64,000 nt of DNA from Companilactobacillus musae (GTDB lineage: Bacteria > Bacillota > Bacilli > Lactobacillales > Lactobacillaceae): contig NZ_BIFW01000009.1 of assembly GCF_003967595.1 (NCBI RefSeq), positions 92,048 through 156,047 of the forward strand, given 5' to 3'. Both the position numbers and the translations under genes were made by a program. The notes beneath the pieces are model-generated. The model searched no databases, had not been told where the DNA came from, and worked only from the letters and a program-made list of their open reading frames with translations. Shown piece by piece: positions 8,620 to 16,742 of this stretch (positions are counted from its first letter, which is position 1; the number at the start of each line of letters is the position of its first letter).

Positions 8620-9579
8620 ATGACAAATTACGTTACTGTATCGCAAATGGTTAAAGATAATGAATTAAAGGTTTATAATGGCGAAGATTTGTTATCAGAA
8701 AAGAAGATTACAACTAGTGATATTTCCCGTCCAGGAATTGAGTTAACAGGGTATTTTGACTACTATCCAAGTGAGCGTATTCAATTATTTGGACAAACTG
8801 AGTCAGCGTATTCTCGTTCAATGACTGCTAATAATCGTTATAAAGTTATGTTGGAATTGTGTCGTGAGGATACTCCGGCTTTACTTATTTCTAGAAATAT
8901 CCAACCTAGTAAGGAAATTTTAAAGGCCGCCAAAAAGCATGGTGTTCCAGTTATTGGTTCAGAATTACCAACAACTAGATTATCTAGTATGATCACTGAA
9001 TATTTAGATGAAAAGTTAGCTCCTAGAGAATCAATTCATGGTGTTTTAGTTGATGTGTATGGAATTGGAATTTTATTGACTGGTCATTCTGGTATTGGTA
9101 AGAGTGAAACAGCTTTGGAACTTGTTAAAAGAGGTCATCGTTTGATTGCTGATGATCGTGTGGATGTTTATCAACGTGATGAAAAAACCATTGTTGGTGA
9201 AGCTCCCAAGATTTTGAACCATCTATTGGAAATTCGTGGTATTGGAATCATTGATGTCATGAATCTTTTTGGAGCTGGGGCAGTTCGTTCTCAAAGTGAA
9301 ATTCAATTGATTATTAATTTGGAAAATTGGTCAGCTGATAAGAACTATGATCGTATTGGTACCTTAGAAGACAAGCGTACTTTCTTTGATGTTGATGTAC
9401 CACAAATTACTGTACCAGTTAAAGTAGGTCGTAATATCTCTATTATCATCGAAGTCGCTGCGATGAACTATCGTGCCAAGAAGATGGGTTACGATGCAAC
9501 TAAAAAATTTGAAGACAATTTAGGTCTCTTGATCAAAGAGAATGAAAATAAAGCTAAGCAAGATGGAGAAGGTAAGTAA
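8620..9579 (+). CDS. hprK: HPr kinase/phosphorylase
   Basis: Phosphorylates Ser46 of the PTS protein HPr in response to glycolytic intermediates and removes the phosphate when inorganic phosphate rises, thereby driving CcpA-dependent catabolite control. The 319-residue protein has the N-terminal MurF-like domain and the kinase domain with P-loop GHSGIGKS at residues 155-162 and the HprK signature around [20 protein letters not shown]. The ATG at 8620 has GTGAGGG six bases upstream; a TTG at 8614 is in frame but inside the spacer. The stop overlaps the lgt start (TAATG). Placed after the phosphate operon and before lgt, as in other lactobacilli. Confidence 0.97.
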   Translation: MTNYVTVSQMVKDNELKVYNGEDLLSEKKITTSDISRPGIELTGYFDYYPSERIQLFGQTESAYSRSMTANNRYKVMLELCREDTPALLISRNIQPSKEILKAAKKHGVPVIGSELPTTRLSSMITEYLDEKLAPRESIHGVLVDVYGIGILLTGHSGIGKSETALELVKRGHRLIADDRVDVYQRDEKTIVGEAPKILNHLLEIRGIGIIDVMNLFGAGAVRSQSEIQLIINLENWSADKNYDRIGTLEDKRTFFDVDVPQITVPVKVGRNISIIIEVAAMNYRAKKMGYDATKKFEDNLGLLIKENENKAKQDGEGK

Positions 9580-10394
9580 TGAATTTTGATTTATTAGCAT
9601 TAAATCCGATTGCGTTTGATCTCGGGGGATTGCAGATTCACTGGTATGGAATAATTATTGCTTTAGGAGCACTGGTTGGTGTCATCATGGCAATGCGTGA
9701 GGCCAAAAGAAGACATCTTGATCCTGACAACATTCTAGACTTAGTTTTATATGGAGTACCAATTGCATTAGTTGGTGCTAGATTGTATTACGTAATATTT
9801 GAACTACCATTTTATTTAGCTAATCCAAGTGAAATTATTAAGATCTGGCATGGTGGCATTGCCATTTATGGTGGCTTGATTGCAGCGTTTATCGTGTTAT
9901 TGGTTTTATGTAAAAAAAGAAATATTTCTCCTTGGTTGATGTTAGATATTGCTGCTCCTTCGGTGCTACTTGGTCAAATCGTAGGTCGTTGGGGTAATTT
10001 TATGAATCAAGAAGCTTTTGGAGCAAAGACAAGCTTAGACTTTTTGCAGTCGCTTCATTTGCCACATTTTATTATTGAACAAATGTATATCAATGGCGCT
10101 TTTCGTCAACCAACGTTCCTATATGAATCAATGGGAAATTTGTTGGGTTTGATTTTGATTTTAGTTTTAAGAAATAGAAAACACCTATTAAAGCGTGGCG
10201 AAGTTTTCTTAACATATCTGATTTGGTATCCAGCGGTTAGATTTTTCGTTGAAGGGATGAGGACAGATAGTCTTTATCTTTTGCCTGGCATTAGGGTTTC
10301 ACAAATGTTATCATTAGTCCTCTTTATTGTTGCGATTAGTTTGTTTATTTATCGTCGTAAGAAATTAAATGAGCCTTGGTATAATGAATTGTGA
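9579..10394 (+). CDS. lgt: Prolipoprotein diacylglyceryl transferase
   Basis: Transfers diacylglycerol from phosphatidylglycerol to the lipobox Cys of prelipoproteins, such as PstS in this window. It has seven predicted TM helices over 271 residues, the family motifs [11 protein letters not shown] and [13 protein letters not shown] (catalytic and PG-binding region) and a late FVEGMRTDS segment. It overlaps hprK by one base and should be translated from the same message. Confidence 0.96.
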   Translation: MNFDLLALNPIAFDLGGLQIHWYGIIIALGALVGVIMAMREAKRRHLDPDNILDLVLYGVPIALVGARLYYVIFELPFYLANPSEIIKIWHGGIAIYGGLIAAFIVLLVLCKKRNISPWLMLDIAAPSVLLGQIVGRWGNFMNQEAFGAKTSLDFLQSLHLPHFIIEQMYINGAFRQPTFLYESMGNLLGLILILVLRNRKHLLKRGEVFLTYLIWYPAVRFFVEGMRTDSLYLLPGIRVSQMLSLVLFIVAISLFIYRRKKLNEPWYNEL

Positions 10395-10403
10395 GCAATT
10401 TAA

Positions 10404-10431
10404 TTGCTAAGTTTAGAAAAAATGGTAATAT
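10404..10431 (+). promoter_or_regulatory. Predicted trxB promoter
   Basis: TTGCTA (10404-10409), 16-base spacer, TAATAT (10426-10431) preceded by TGG as an extended -10. The inverted repeat AGCAAT-TTA-ATTGCT (10394-10408) overlaps the -35; it could be an operator or the remains of a weak terminator. Confidence 0.55.
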
Positions 10432-10458
10432 TTGTTGAGTAATAGGAGGTAATCGACG

Positions 10459-11400
10459 ATGAAAACATATGATGTAGTAGTTATTGGTGCGGGTCCTGGT
10501 GGTTTGACTGCCGCCTTGTACGCTTCACGTGCTAATTTATCAGTGATGATTCTTGATCGTGGTATTTATGGTGGTCAAATGAATAACACCGCTGCAATTG
10601 AAAATTATCCTGGATTTGATTCAATTTTGGGACCAGATCTAAGTGAAAAGATGTATAAGTCTTCAACACAGTTTGGAGCAGACTTTGGTTATGGTGCCGT
10701 TGATTCAGTTGAGGATAAGGGTGATGTGAAAATCATTCATACTGATGATGGGGACTACGAAACTAAGGCTTTGATCATTGCAACTGGTTCGCAATATAAG
10801 AAAATCGGTGTACCTGGTGAGGAAGAATTATCAGGACGTGGTGTTTCTTATTGTGCAGTCTGTGATGGAGCATTCTTCAAAGGACAAGACGTTGCTGTTA
10901 TCGGTGGCGGAGATTCTGCCGTTGAAGAAGGTATTTATTTAACACAATTAGCTAAATCAGTAACAATTATTCACCGTCGTGATCAATTACGTGCTCAACA
11001 GATTTTACAAGATCGTGCATTTAAGAATGATAAAATCAAATTTGTTTGGAATGCCGATGTCAAGGAAATCACAAGTGAGGACGACAAAGTATCTGGTGTA
11101 AGATATGTTGATAAAGAGACTGGTTCTGAACATGTTGTTCCAGCTAAGGGTGCATTTATCTATGTTGGTATTAAGCCAATGACAACTCCATTCAAGGGCC
11201 TTGGCGTTTTGGATGAAGATGGCTGGATCAATACTAATGAACATATGGAAACTAAGATTCCTGGAATCTTTGCGGTAGGTGACGTTAGAAAGAAAGATCT
11301 ACGTCAAATTGCCACTGCTGTTGGTGAAGGCGGAATTGCCGGTCAACAAGCTTATAATTACATTCAAGAACTTGCTGATGACAAGGTTACTACTAAATAA
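10459..11400 (+). CDS. trxB: Thioredoxin reductase
   Basis: FAD/NADPH disulfide oxidoreductase that reduces thioredoxin. The N-terminal FAD-binding GAGPGGLTAALYASRA, the redox pair Cys132-Cys135 in YCAVCDG, the NADPH-binding GGGDSAVEEG and the C-terminal FAVGDVR motif are all present in 313 residues. GGAGGT lies upstream of the ATG. In Bacillus, trxB heads the rapZ-yvcK-whiA cluster; here those genes lie 12 kb further on, so the ancestral cluster has been split. Confidence 0.97.
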   Translation: MKTYDVVVIGAGPGGLTAALYASRANLSVMILDRGIYGGQMNNTAAIENYPGFDSILGPDLSEKMYKSSTQFGADFGYGAVDSVEDKGDVKIIHTDDGDYETKALIIATGSQYKKIGVPGEEELSGRGVSYCAVCDGAFFKGQDVAVIGGGDSAVEEGIYLTQLAKSVTIIHRRDQLRAQQILQDRAFKNDKIKFVWNADVKEITSEDDKVSGVRYVDKETGSEHVVPAKGAFIYVGIKPMTTPFKGLGVLDEDGWINTNEHMETKIPGIFAVGDVRKKDLRQIATAVGEGGIAGQQAYNYIQELADDKVTTK

Positions 11401-11427
11401 TATTTTTAATATAAAAAACTAATTGAG

Positions 11428-11472
11428 GGTTATCCAAATAGATTAAATTATCTATTTGAATAGCCTTTTTTT
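11428..11472 (+). terminator. Terminator after trxB
   Basis: Arms GGTTATCCAAATAGA and TCTATTTGAATAGCC (two mismatches or wobbles) followed by a run of T. Confidence 0.85.
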
Positions 11473-11542
11473 ATTACTTGAAATAACAGTAAATATTTAA
11501 ATGCGGAAAAATAAAATATTTAAATTTGAATTCATTTCGTAC

Positions 11543-11559
11543 ATGTTTAAACATATAAT
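11543..11559 (+). promoter_or_regulatory. Promoter and palindromic operator of the XRE gene
   Basis: A perfect 12-bp palindrome ATGTTTAAACAT (11543-11554) runs directly into a consensus -10 TATAAT (11554-11559). The likely -35 (TTCATT, 11531-11536) is poor. A dimeric regulator bound here would block RNA polymerase; autoregulation by the downstream XRE protein is the simplest reading (inference). Confidence 0.55.
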
Positions 11560-11587
11560 ATGAATAAACAGTCAGGAAGTGATTCTT

Positions 11588-11842
11588 ATGCGTGAAATTG
11601 TAGATAAAAACTTAAACAAATTAATGCACGAGTCAGGCTTTAATATAGCCAAAAATCTCAAGATCCTTAGAAGAGAAAAGAACGTAACTCAAAAGGAAGT
11701 AGCTCAACATTTGAATATCGACGTCACAACTTTGTCTCACTATGAAACTGGCATTAGAATGCCGGATATTGATACTCTCATTGCATTGGCAAAGTATTAT
11801 GACACTGACATAAATACAATTATCAGTAACGATATTGACTAA
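11588..11842 (+). CDS. Small XRE-family HTH transcriptional regulator
   Basis: An 84-residue protein that is almost only a Cro/CI-type helix-turn-helix (KILRREKNVTQKEVAQHLNIDVTTLSHYETGIRMPDIDTLIALAKYY), with about 20 residues before it and no sensor domain. ATG 11588 has GGAAGTG six bases upstream; a GTG at 11579 is in frame but lies in the Shine-Dalgarno. It is a single-gene unit with its own promoter and a palindrome over the -10. Its targets are unknown; the adjacent pgm gene has a different palindrome at its start site. Confidence 0.85.
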   Translation: MREIVDKNLNKLMHESGFNIAKNLKILRREKNVTQKEVAQHLNIDVTTLSHYETGIRMPDIDTLIALAKYYDTDINTIISNDID

Positions 11843-11930
11843 TTTGTTGGTTTGATAACATGATTTTAAGAATCTTTTAAAGATTAATTGTTAAAGTTAT
11901 GTAAATCAAATTTTAATAGTACTCTATGAT

Positions 11931-11957
11931 TGCTATAATGATTGTAAGTACTTACAA
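11931..11957 (+). promoter_or_regulatory. pgm promoter with 16-bp perfect palindrome
   Basis: An extended -10, TGCTATAAT (11931-11939), is followed within three bases by the perfect palindrome TTGTAAGTACTTACAA (11942-11957), which therefore covers the expected +1. The -35 region is poor. The palindrome ends just before the AGGAGG of pgm. It looks like a repressor operator; the regulator is not identifiable from the window. Confidence 0.6.
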
Positions 11958-11974
11958 ATTAGGAGGACAATTTA

Positions 11975-13693
11975 ATGTCTTGGCAAGATAATATGCAACA
12001 ATGGCTCGATTATAAGGACTTAGATCCTGATATGAAAGAGCAACTAAACGAAATAAAAAAAGATCCTAAAGTAGCTGAAGAAGCATTTTATGAACCTATG
12101 GAGTTTGGTACTGCCGGTATGCGTGGTTTGATTGGACCTGGTATCAACAGAATGAATATTTATACTGTTCGTCAAGCAACCGAAGGACTAGCCTCATTTA
12201 TGGATACTTTAGATGATGCTACTAAAGCACAAGGTGTAGCAATCAGTTATGATTCACGTTATTATTCACAAGATTTTGCTTATGAATCAGCCAAGGTTCT
12301 TGGTGTCCATGGTATTCACAGTTTTGTGTTTGATAGTTTGAGACCAACTCCGGAATTATCTTTTGCTGTAAGAAGCTTGCATACTTATGCAGGTATTATG
12401 ATTACAGCTAGCCATAATCCTAAACAATATAATGGATTCAAAATTTATGGTCCTGATGGTGGTCAAATGCCCCCAGTCGAATCTGACAATATTACAAGTT
12501 TTGCTCGTAAGGCTAGTGATCTCTTTGCAATTAAAGTTAAGTCAGTGCCTCAATTACGTGCTGAAAAATTGTTAACTTTGATTGGTGAAGATGTTGATTT
12601 AGATTATATGAAGAATTTGGAAACGGTCATTGTTAATCCTAAATTGATCCAAGATGTTGGTGATAAGATGAAATTCATTTATTCACCACTTCATGGAACA
12701 GGTAAGATGATTGCACCACGTATTTTCCAAAAATTAGGATTTAAGAATTTTAATATGGTAACCGAACAAGCTATTCTTGATCCAGAGTTTGCTACCACAC
12801 CCTTCCCGAATCCAGAGTTTGCTCAAACATTTGATTTGGCTATTGAACGTGGTAAAAAGATTGGTGCTAATATCTTAATTGCGACTGATCCAGATGCTGA
12901 TCGTTTGGGAGCAGCTGTTAGACAACCAGATGGTTCTTATAAATTAATGACTGGTAATCAAATTGCTTCAGTGCTTTTGAATTATTTGTTGCAAGCTAAG
13001 AAGAATCTCAATCAATTGCCTGCTAATGGAGCAGTTGTTAAATCAATCGTTTCGTCAGAATTGGCAACGGCAATTGCTGATAAGTATGATATTAAAATGT
13101 TTGATGTTTTAACTGGTTTTAAATATATTGCTGAAAAAATTGAAAAATTTGAAGAAACTGGTAGCAATGAATTTCTCTTTGGATTTGAAGAGAGTTATGG
13201 CTATTTAGTTAAACCATTTGTTCGTGATAAGGACGCTATGCAATCAACCTTATTGTTGGCTGAAGCAGCGGCTTACTATGAATCAAAAGGTAAGACAATC
13301 TATGATGCACTAGAGGATCTCTATAAAGAGTTCGGTTATTATCGTGAAAAGACTATCTCTAAGACCTTTGAAGGTATTTCTGGAAAAGATAAGATGGCTC
13401 AAATCATGAAGACACTTCGTGAAGAAGGAATTGATGAGATCAATGGTGTAAAAGTCGTTGAAACAATTGATTATTTGAATGATACTGACGTTACAGCTGA
13501 AGGTACTAAGGAAACAGGGTTACCAAAGGCAAACGTATTGAAGTATGTTTTAGCTGATGATACATGGGTTGCAGCTAGACCTTCTGGTACAGAACCAAAG
13601 ATGAAGTTCTACATTGGTGTTAAGAGCGATACCGAAGAAGGAGCAGCTCAAAAGTTGGCCGATTTCGGTAAAGAAGTTGAAAGCTGGGAATAA
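11975..13693 (+). CDS. pgm: Phosphoglucomutase (alpha-D-phosphohexomutase family)
   Basis: Interconverts glucose-6-phosphate and glucose-1-phosphate, feeding UDP-glucose for glycolipids, teichoic acid and exopolysaccharide. The 572-residue protein has the phosphoserine loop ITASHNPKQYNGFKIYG, the metal site DPDADR, the sugar-binding GFEESYGYL and the phosphate-binding RPSGTEPKMKFY, in the standard order of domains 1 to 4. The length matches the firmicute PgcA/YhxB type rather than the shorter GlmM. AGGAGG precedes the ATG. UDP-glucose made through it would also supply the lipoteichoic acid anchor glycosyltransferases near 58-60 kb. Confidence 0.95.
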   Translation: MSWQDNMQQWLDYKDLDPDMKEQLNEIKKDPKVAEEAFYEPMEFGTAGMRGLIGPGINRMNIYTVRQATEGLASFMDTLDDATKAQGVAISYDSRYYSQDFAYESAKVLGVHGIHSFVFDSLRPTPELSFAVRSLHTYAGIMITASHNPKQYNGFKIYGPDGGQMPPVESDNITSFARKASDLFAIKVKSVPQLRAEKLLTLIGEDVDLDYMKNLETVIVNPKLIQDVGDKMKFIYSPLHGTGKMIAPRIFQKLGFKNFNMVTEQAILDPEFATTPFPNPEFAQTFDLAIERGKKIGANILIATDPDADRLGAAVRQPDGSYKLMTGNQIASVLLNYLLQAKKNLNQLPANGAVVKSIVSSELATAIADKYDIKMFDVLTGFKYIAEKIEKFEETGSNEFLFGFEESYGYLVKPFVRDKDAMQSTLLLAEAAAYYESKGKTIYDALEDLYKEFGYYREKTISKTFEGISGKDKMAQIMKTLREEGIDEINGVKVVETIDYLNDTDVTAEGTKETGLPKANVLKYVLADDTWVAARPSGTEPKMKFYIGVKSDTEEGAAQKLADFGKEVESWE

Positions 13694-13732
13694 ATTCTTA
13701 ATAGAGTTTGTAACTTTCCAGTGTATATAAAT

Positions 13733-13778
13733 AAGCATCTATTTGGAAAAATTAATTCCAGATGGGTGCTTTTTTTAT
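13733..13778 (+). terminator. Terminator after pgm
   Basis: AAGCATCTATTTGGAA and TTCCAGATGGGTGCTT pair with several G-T wobbles around a short AT loop, followed by seven T. The 151-bp structured repeat begins immediately afterwards. Confidence 0.8.
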
Positions 13779-13929
13779 GCCGCCCTCCACAACAAAGAAA
13801 ATTGGGCTGGAAACGCTATGAGCACGACTTTGAGCTCGCCAACGATCTCAAAGCTCGGCCTTTGCCTAAGCAACAAATTGCTAAGGCAAATTTCATAGCT
13901 GAGCCCATTTTCTTGTTACGGAGGATGGC
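13779..13929. repeat. 151-bp cruciform-like structured repeat, no gene
   Basis: The ends are imperfect inverted repeats: the first roughly 44 bases (GCCGCCCTCCACAACAAAGA...) pair with the last 40 read on the other strand (GCCATCCTCCGTAACAAGAA...) with a few mismatches and bulges. The interior has two further hairpins: CTTTGAG-N12-CTCAAAG near 13827-13852, and TTGCCTAAGCAA paired with TTGCTAAGGCAA near 13862-13889. The element is visibly richer in G and C than its surroundings and carries no credible reading frame. It looks like a non-autonomous interspersed repeat (MITE- or REP-like), but only one copy is in this window. Confidence 0.75.
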
Positions 13930-14066
13930 ATTCTTAAATACCCTAAACCACCAAATATTGGGATAATATCAAATTTATGTCTCAAACTAAATTTTCTCCT
14001 CGTTACACCCATTTGCCAACTGCGATATAATATTTTCATGTAGTTTGTGAAAAGGGGAAAATAAAT
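13930..14066 (+). promoter_or_regulatory. AT-rich gap with possible promoter for the phosphodiesterase
   Basis: The stretch after the structured repeat has no gene. It contains a consensus TATAAT (14026-14031) with a weak -35 TTACAC 17 bases upstream (14003-14008), then AAGGGG as ribosome-binding site for the TTG start at 14067. Confidence 0.45.
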
Positions 14067-15359
14067 TTGTCTAATAATCAGCATTTAGTTATTATTTCGC
14101 TTGATTCTCTGGGATTTAGAGATATTGATGAGCATCAAAGTGAATTACCAACATTGAACAAATTAGTTAAAGGTGGAACTTGGGTCAAAAAAGTTACGGG
14201 AATTTATCCAACACTGACTTATCCTTCCCATACAACAATCATAACGGGACAATATCCAAGCGTTCATGGAATTGTTAATAATACTAAAATTCAGCCAGAA
14301 CGCCGTTCACCAGATTGGTTTTGGTATCAAAAGGATGTTAAATCGCCAACGTTGTATGATTTAGCACGTCAAAAGAATTTAAAAACAGCAGCTTTTTTAT
14401 GGCCTGTTACGGCTGGTAGTAAAATTAATTATAATTTGGCGGAAATTTTTCCAAATCGTATTTGGACTAATCAAGTTTTAGTTTCATTAAAAGCTAGTTC
14501 GCCATTATTTATTTTAGAGATGGATAAAAAATATGGTAAATTACGTCAAGGTATTAAACAACCTGAATTGGATGATTTTATAACGGCATGTGCGGTTGAT
14601 ACGATTAAAAATAAGCGTCCCAATTTAACTCTGTTGCATTTGGTCGATATGGATAGCATGCGTCATCGTTATGGCGTTCGTTCAGATGATGCGATAGATG
14701 CTTTACATCGTTTAGATCATCATGTTTCTCAAGTTGTTGAAGCTACTAAGGAAGCTGGAACATTTGAGGATACCAATTTTGTTATATTAGGTGACCATTA
14801 TCAAATCAATGTTGATAAGATGATTCATTTGAATACAATGTTTGCTAAACGTGGTTGGTTAGTTTCAAAGCCGGACCAAACTTTTAAAAAGAATTGGCAA
14901 GTTATGGCTAAAACATGTGATGGTTGTACATATATTTATACTAAGAATTTTGGACAACTAGAGCGTTTACGAGATTTGATCAGTGGGGTTGAAGGAATAG
15001 AGAAGATTTATTCTGCTCAAGAGGCTGCCAAACGTGGTGCTGATCCTAAATGTACATTGATGGTTGAGGCCAAAGCTGGTTATTATTTCACAGATGAAAG
15101 TGATCGAGCTAGTGTTGTGGAGAAAGTTTTGCCAGAAATGATGGGCGACGCTGACCGTTATCAAGGTGTTCATGGCTATGATCCTAATAAATCTGGTTAT
15201 AAGACGACAGTTATTTTTAATGGACCAATGATTAAATCAAATCATACGGTTGAAAAAGCTAACTTAGTTGATGAAGCACCAACGTTTGCTAAACTATTAG
15301 GCTTGAAATTTCCAGAACCTTTGGCAGGGCAAGCTATTGATGATGTCTTTTTAAATTAG
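14067..15359 (+). CDS. Alkaline phosphatase superfamily phosphodiesterase (NPP type)
   Basis: A 430-residue protein of the type I phosphodiesterase/nucleotide pyrophosphatase family. Visible: the first metal ligand in VIISLDSLG, the nucleophile loop YPTLTYPSHTTIITGQYPSVHGI, a second metal site LVDMDSMRHRYG and the late LGDHYQIN and GVHGYDP motifs. No signal peptide is evident, so it is probably cytoplasmic, unlike many NPP enzymes. The start is TTG with AAGGGG nine bases upstream. It is followed 15 bases later by a UMF1-type transporter, suggesting a two-gene operon. The substrate (nucleotide, phosphodiester or phosphonate) cannot be told. Confidence 0.82.
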   Translation: MSNNQHLVIISLDSLGFRDIDEHQSELPTLNKLVKGGTWVKKVTGIYPTLTYPSHTTIITGQYPSVHGIVNNTKIQPERRSPDWFWYQKDVKSPTLYDLARQKNLKTAAFLWPVTAGSKINYNLAEIFPNRIWTNQVLVSLKASSPLFILEMDKKYGKLRQGIKQPELDDFITACAVDTIKNKRPNLTLLHLVDMDSMRHRYGVRSDDAIDALHRLDHHVSQVVEATKEAGTFEDTNFVILGDHYQINVDKMIHLNTMFAKRGWLVSKPDQTFKKNWQVMAKTCDGCTYIYTKNFGQLERLRDLISGVEGIEKIYSAQEAAKRGADPKCTLMVEAKAGYYFTDESDRASVVEKVLPEMMGDADRYQGVHGYDPNKSGYKTTVIFNGPMIKSNHTVEKANLVDEAPTFAKLLGLKFPEPLAGQAIDDVFLN

Positions 15360-15374
15360 AATTGAGGGAATTTT

Positions 15375-16619
15375 ATGGGATTTAACAAGAAACAGTGGAG
15401 CTGGATCTTTTATGATTGGGCTAATTCGGGTTATGGCATTATTGTAACGACTGCTGTATTACCAGTTTATTTTAAATCAGTTGCACAAAATGCAGGTGTA
15501 TCGCAGGCTAATGCAACGGCGTTTTGGGGATATGCAAATAGTTTTGGGACATTGATTGTCTCAATATTGGCACCAGTTTTGGGTGCTTTGGCAGATTATC
15601 CACATCATAAAAAACGATTATTGAGTTATTTTTCTTTCTTAGGAATAATTATGACTTTGGGTCTAGCAATCATGCCACCGAATCAATGGCAGTTATTGTT
15701 AGCTGTGTATATCCTGTCGATAATTGGTTATTCGGCTGGTAATTTATTTTACGATAGTTTTTTGACCGATGTAGCGGATAATGAACATATGGATGCTTTG
15801 TCGTCAAATGGTTATGCCTATGGTTATTTAGGTGGAGTGATCGCATTTATTTTGTTCTTGGTATTACAATTAACCAGTGGTTTTGGTATGTTATCAAGTT
15901 ACGGTGTGGCAAGATTTAGTTTTCTTTTAGCAGCAATATGGTGGATCGTGTTTTTTGTACCATTATTAAAAAATGTTAAGCAGGTTTATTCTTTACCAGA
16001 GAATCCTCATCCTGTGATTTCTAGTTTTAAACGAGTTTGGGGAACAGTAACTCATCTACGTAAATATAAAGCTGCTGCTTGGTTTTTAGTGGCATATTTC
16101 TTCTATATTGATGGGGTTGATACTATTTTTACAATGGCAACTTCAATTGGTATGGATATGGGGATTACGACCACAACTTTGATGTTGGTTTTATTAGTGG
16201 TTCAGTTGGTTGCTTTTCCATTTTCAATTTTATACGGTTGGATTGCTAATCATTTTTCAGCCCGTAAGGGAATTCTTTTAGCAATTATTTTATATTTTGG
16301 AATTTGCCTTTATGCGTTGAAGCTTAATACGACGAAAGATTTTTGGATTTTGGCAGTATTAGTAGGGACTAGCCAAGGTGGAATTCAAGCATTGAGTCGT
16401 TCATATTTTGGTAAATTGATTCCTAAAGAGTCCGGTAGTGAGTTCTTTGGCTTTTATAATATTTTAGGAAAATTTTCAGCTGTTATGGGTCCAGTGCTGG
16501 TTGGTATTGTGACGCAAATAACTGGTAGATCAACTATTGGTGCAGCTTCTTTGAGTATCTTATTCTTGATTGGTTTGGTAATTTTTTTAATGTTGCCACG
16601 TTTAACAACGACTAAGTAA
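15375..16619 (+). CDS. UMF1/Atg22-type MFS transporter
   Basis: A 414-residue, 12-helix membrane protein. The N-terminal FYDWANSGYGIIVTTAVLPVYF is the signature of the UMF1 (YxiO/Atg22-like) branch of the major facilitator superfamily, whose eukaryotic members export amino acids from the vacuole. The motif RSYFGKLIPKESGSEFFGFYN late in the protein is also typical. It is co-directional with, and 15 bases after, the phosphodiesterase gene, so it might export or import a product of that enzyme; the substrate is not known. Confidence 0.85.
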   Translation: MGFNKKQWSWIFYDWANSGYGIIVTTAVLPVYFKSVAQNAGVSQANATAFWGYANSFGTLIVSILAPVLGALADYPHHKKRLLSYFSFLGIIMTLGLAIMPPNQWQLLLAVYILSIIGYSAGNLFYDSFLTDVADNEHMDALSSNGYAYGYLGGVIAFILFLVLQLTSGFGMLSSYGVARFSFLLAAIWWIVFFVPLLKNVKQVYSLPENPHPVISSFKRVWGTVTHLRKYKAAAWFLVAYFFYIDGVDTIFTMATSIGMDMGITTTTLMLVLLVVQLVAFPFSILYGWIANHFSARKGILLAIILYFGICLYALKLNTTKDFWILAVLVGTSQGGIQALSRSYFGKLIPKESGSEFFGFYNILGKFSAVMGPVLVGIVTQITGRSTIGAASLSILFLIGLVIFLMLPRLTTTK

Positions 16620-16623
16620 ATTT

Positions 16624-16645
16624 ATAGCGAAAATATGTTCGCTAT
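16624..16645 (+). promoter_or_regulatory. LexA/DinR (SOS) box upstream of uvrB
   Basis: Perfect inverted arms ATAGCGAA and TTCGCTAT with a six-base centre. The core CGAAAATATGTTCG differs by one base from the Gram-positive SOS consensus CGAACATATGTTCG. An extended -10 (TGGTAATAT, 16645-16653) follows at once, so bound LexA would block the promoter. The position before uvrBA, a classical SOS operon, makes this convincing. Confidence 0.85.
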
Positions 16646-16682
16646 GGTAATATAGAGCCAGCGTAATAAGCCGGAATTTAGT

Positions 16683-16718
16683 TACATCTAATTCATGTAA
16701 GAGTTAGATGTATTTTTT
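16683..16718 (+). terminator. Intrinsic hairpin between the SOS promoter and uvrB
   Basis: TACATCTAA pairs perfectly with TTAGATGTA around a 12-base loop and is followed by six T. It can terminate the upstream transporter operon, but it also lies downstream of the uvrB promoter and so within the uvrB leader; it may attenuate uvrB. Confidence 0.7.
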
Positions 16719-16742
16719 AGCTTAAAGGGGGTAAGTAAGTCC

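Noticed and set aside
13721..13966. 81-codon frame across the pgm terminator and the structured repeat
   Set aside because: It follows the inverted repeat, begins in the terminator and has no ribosome-binding site; composition reflects the repeat.
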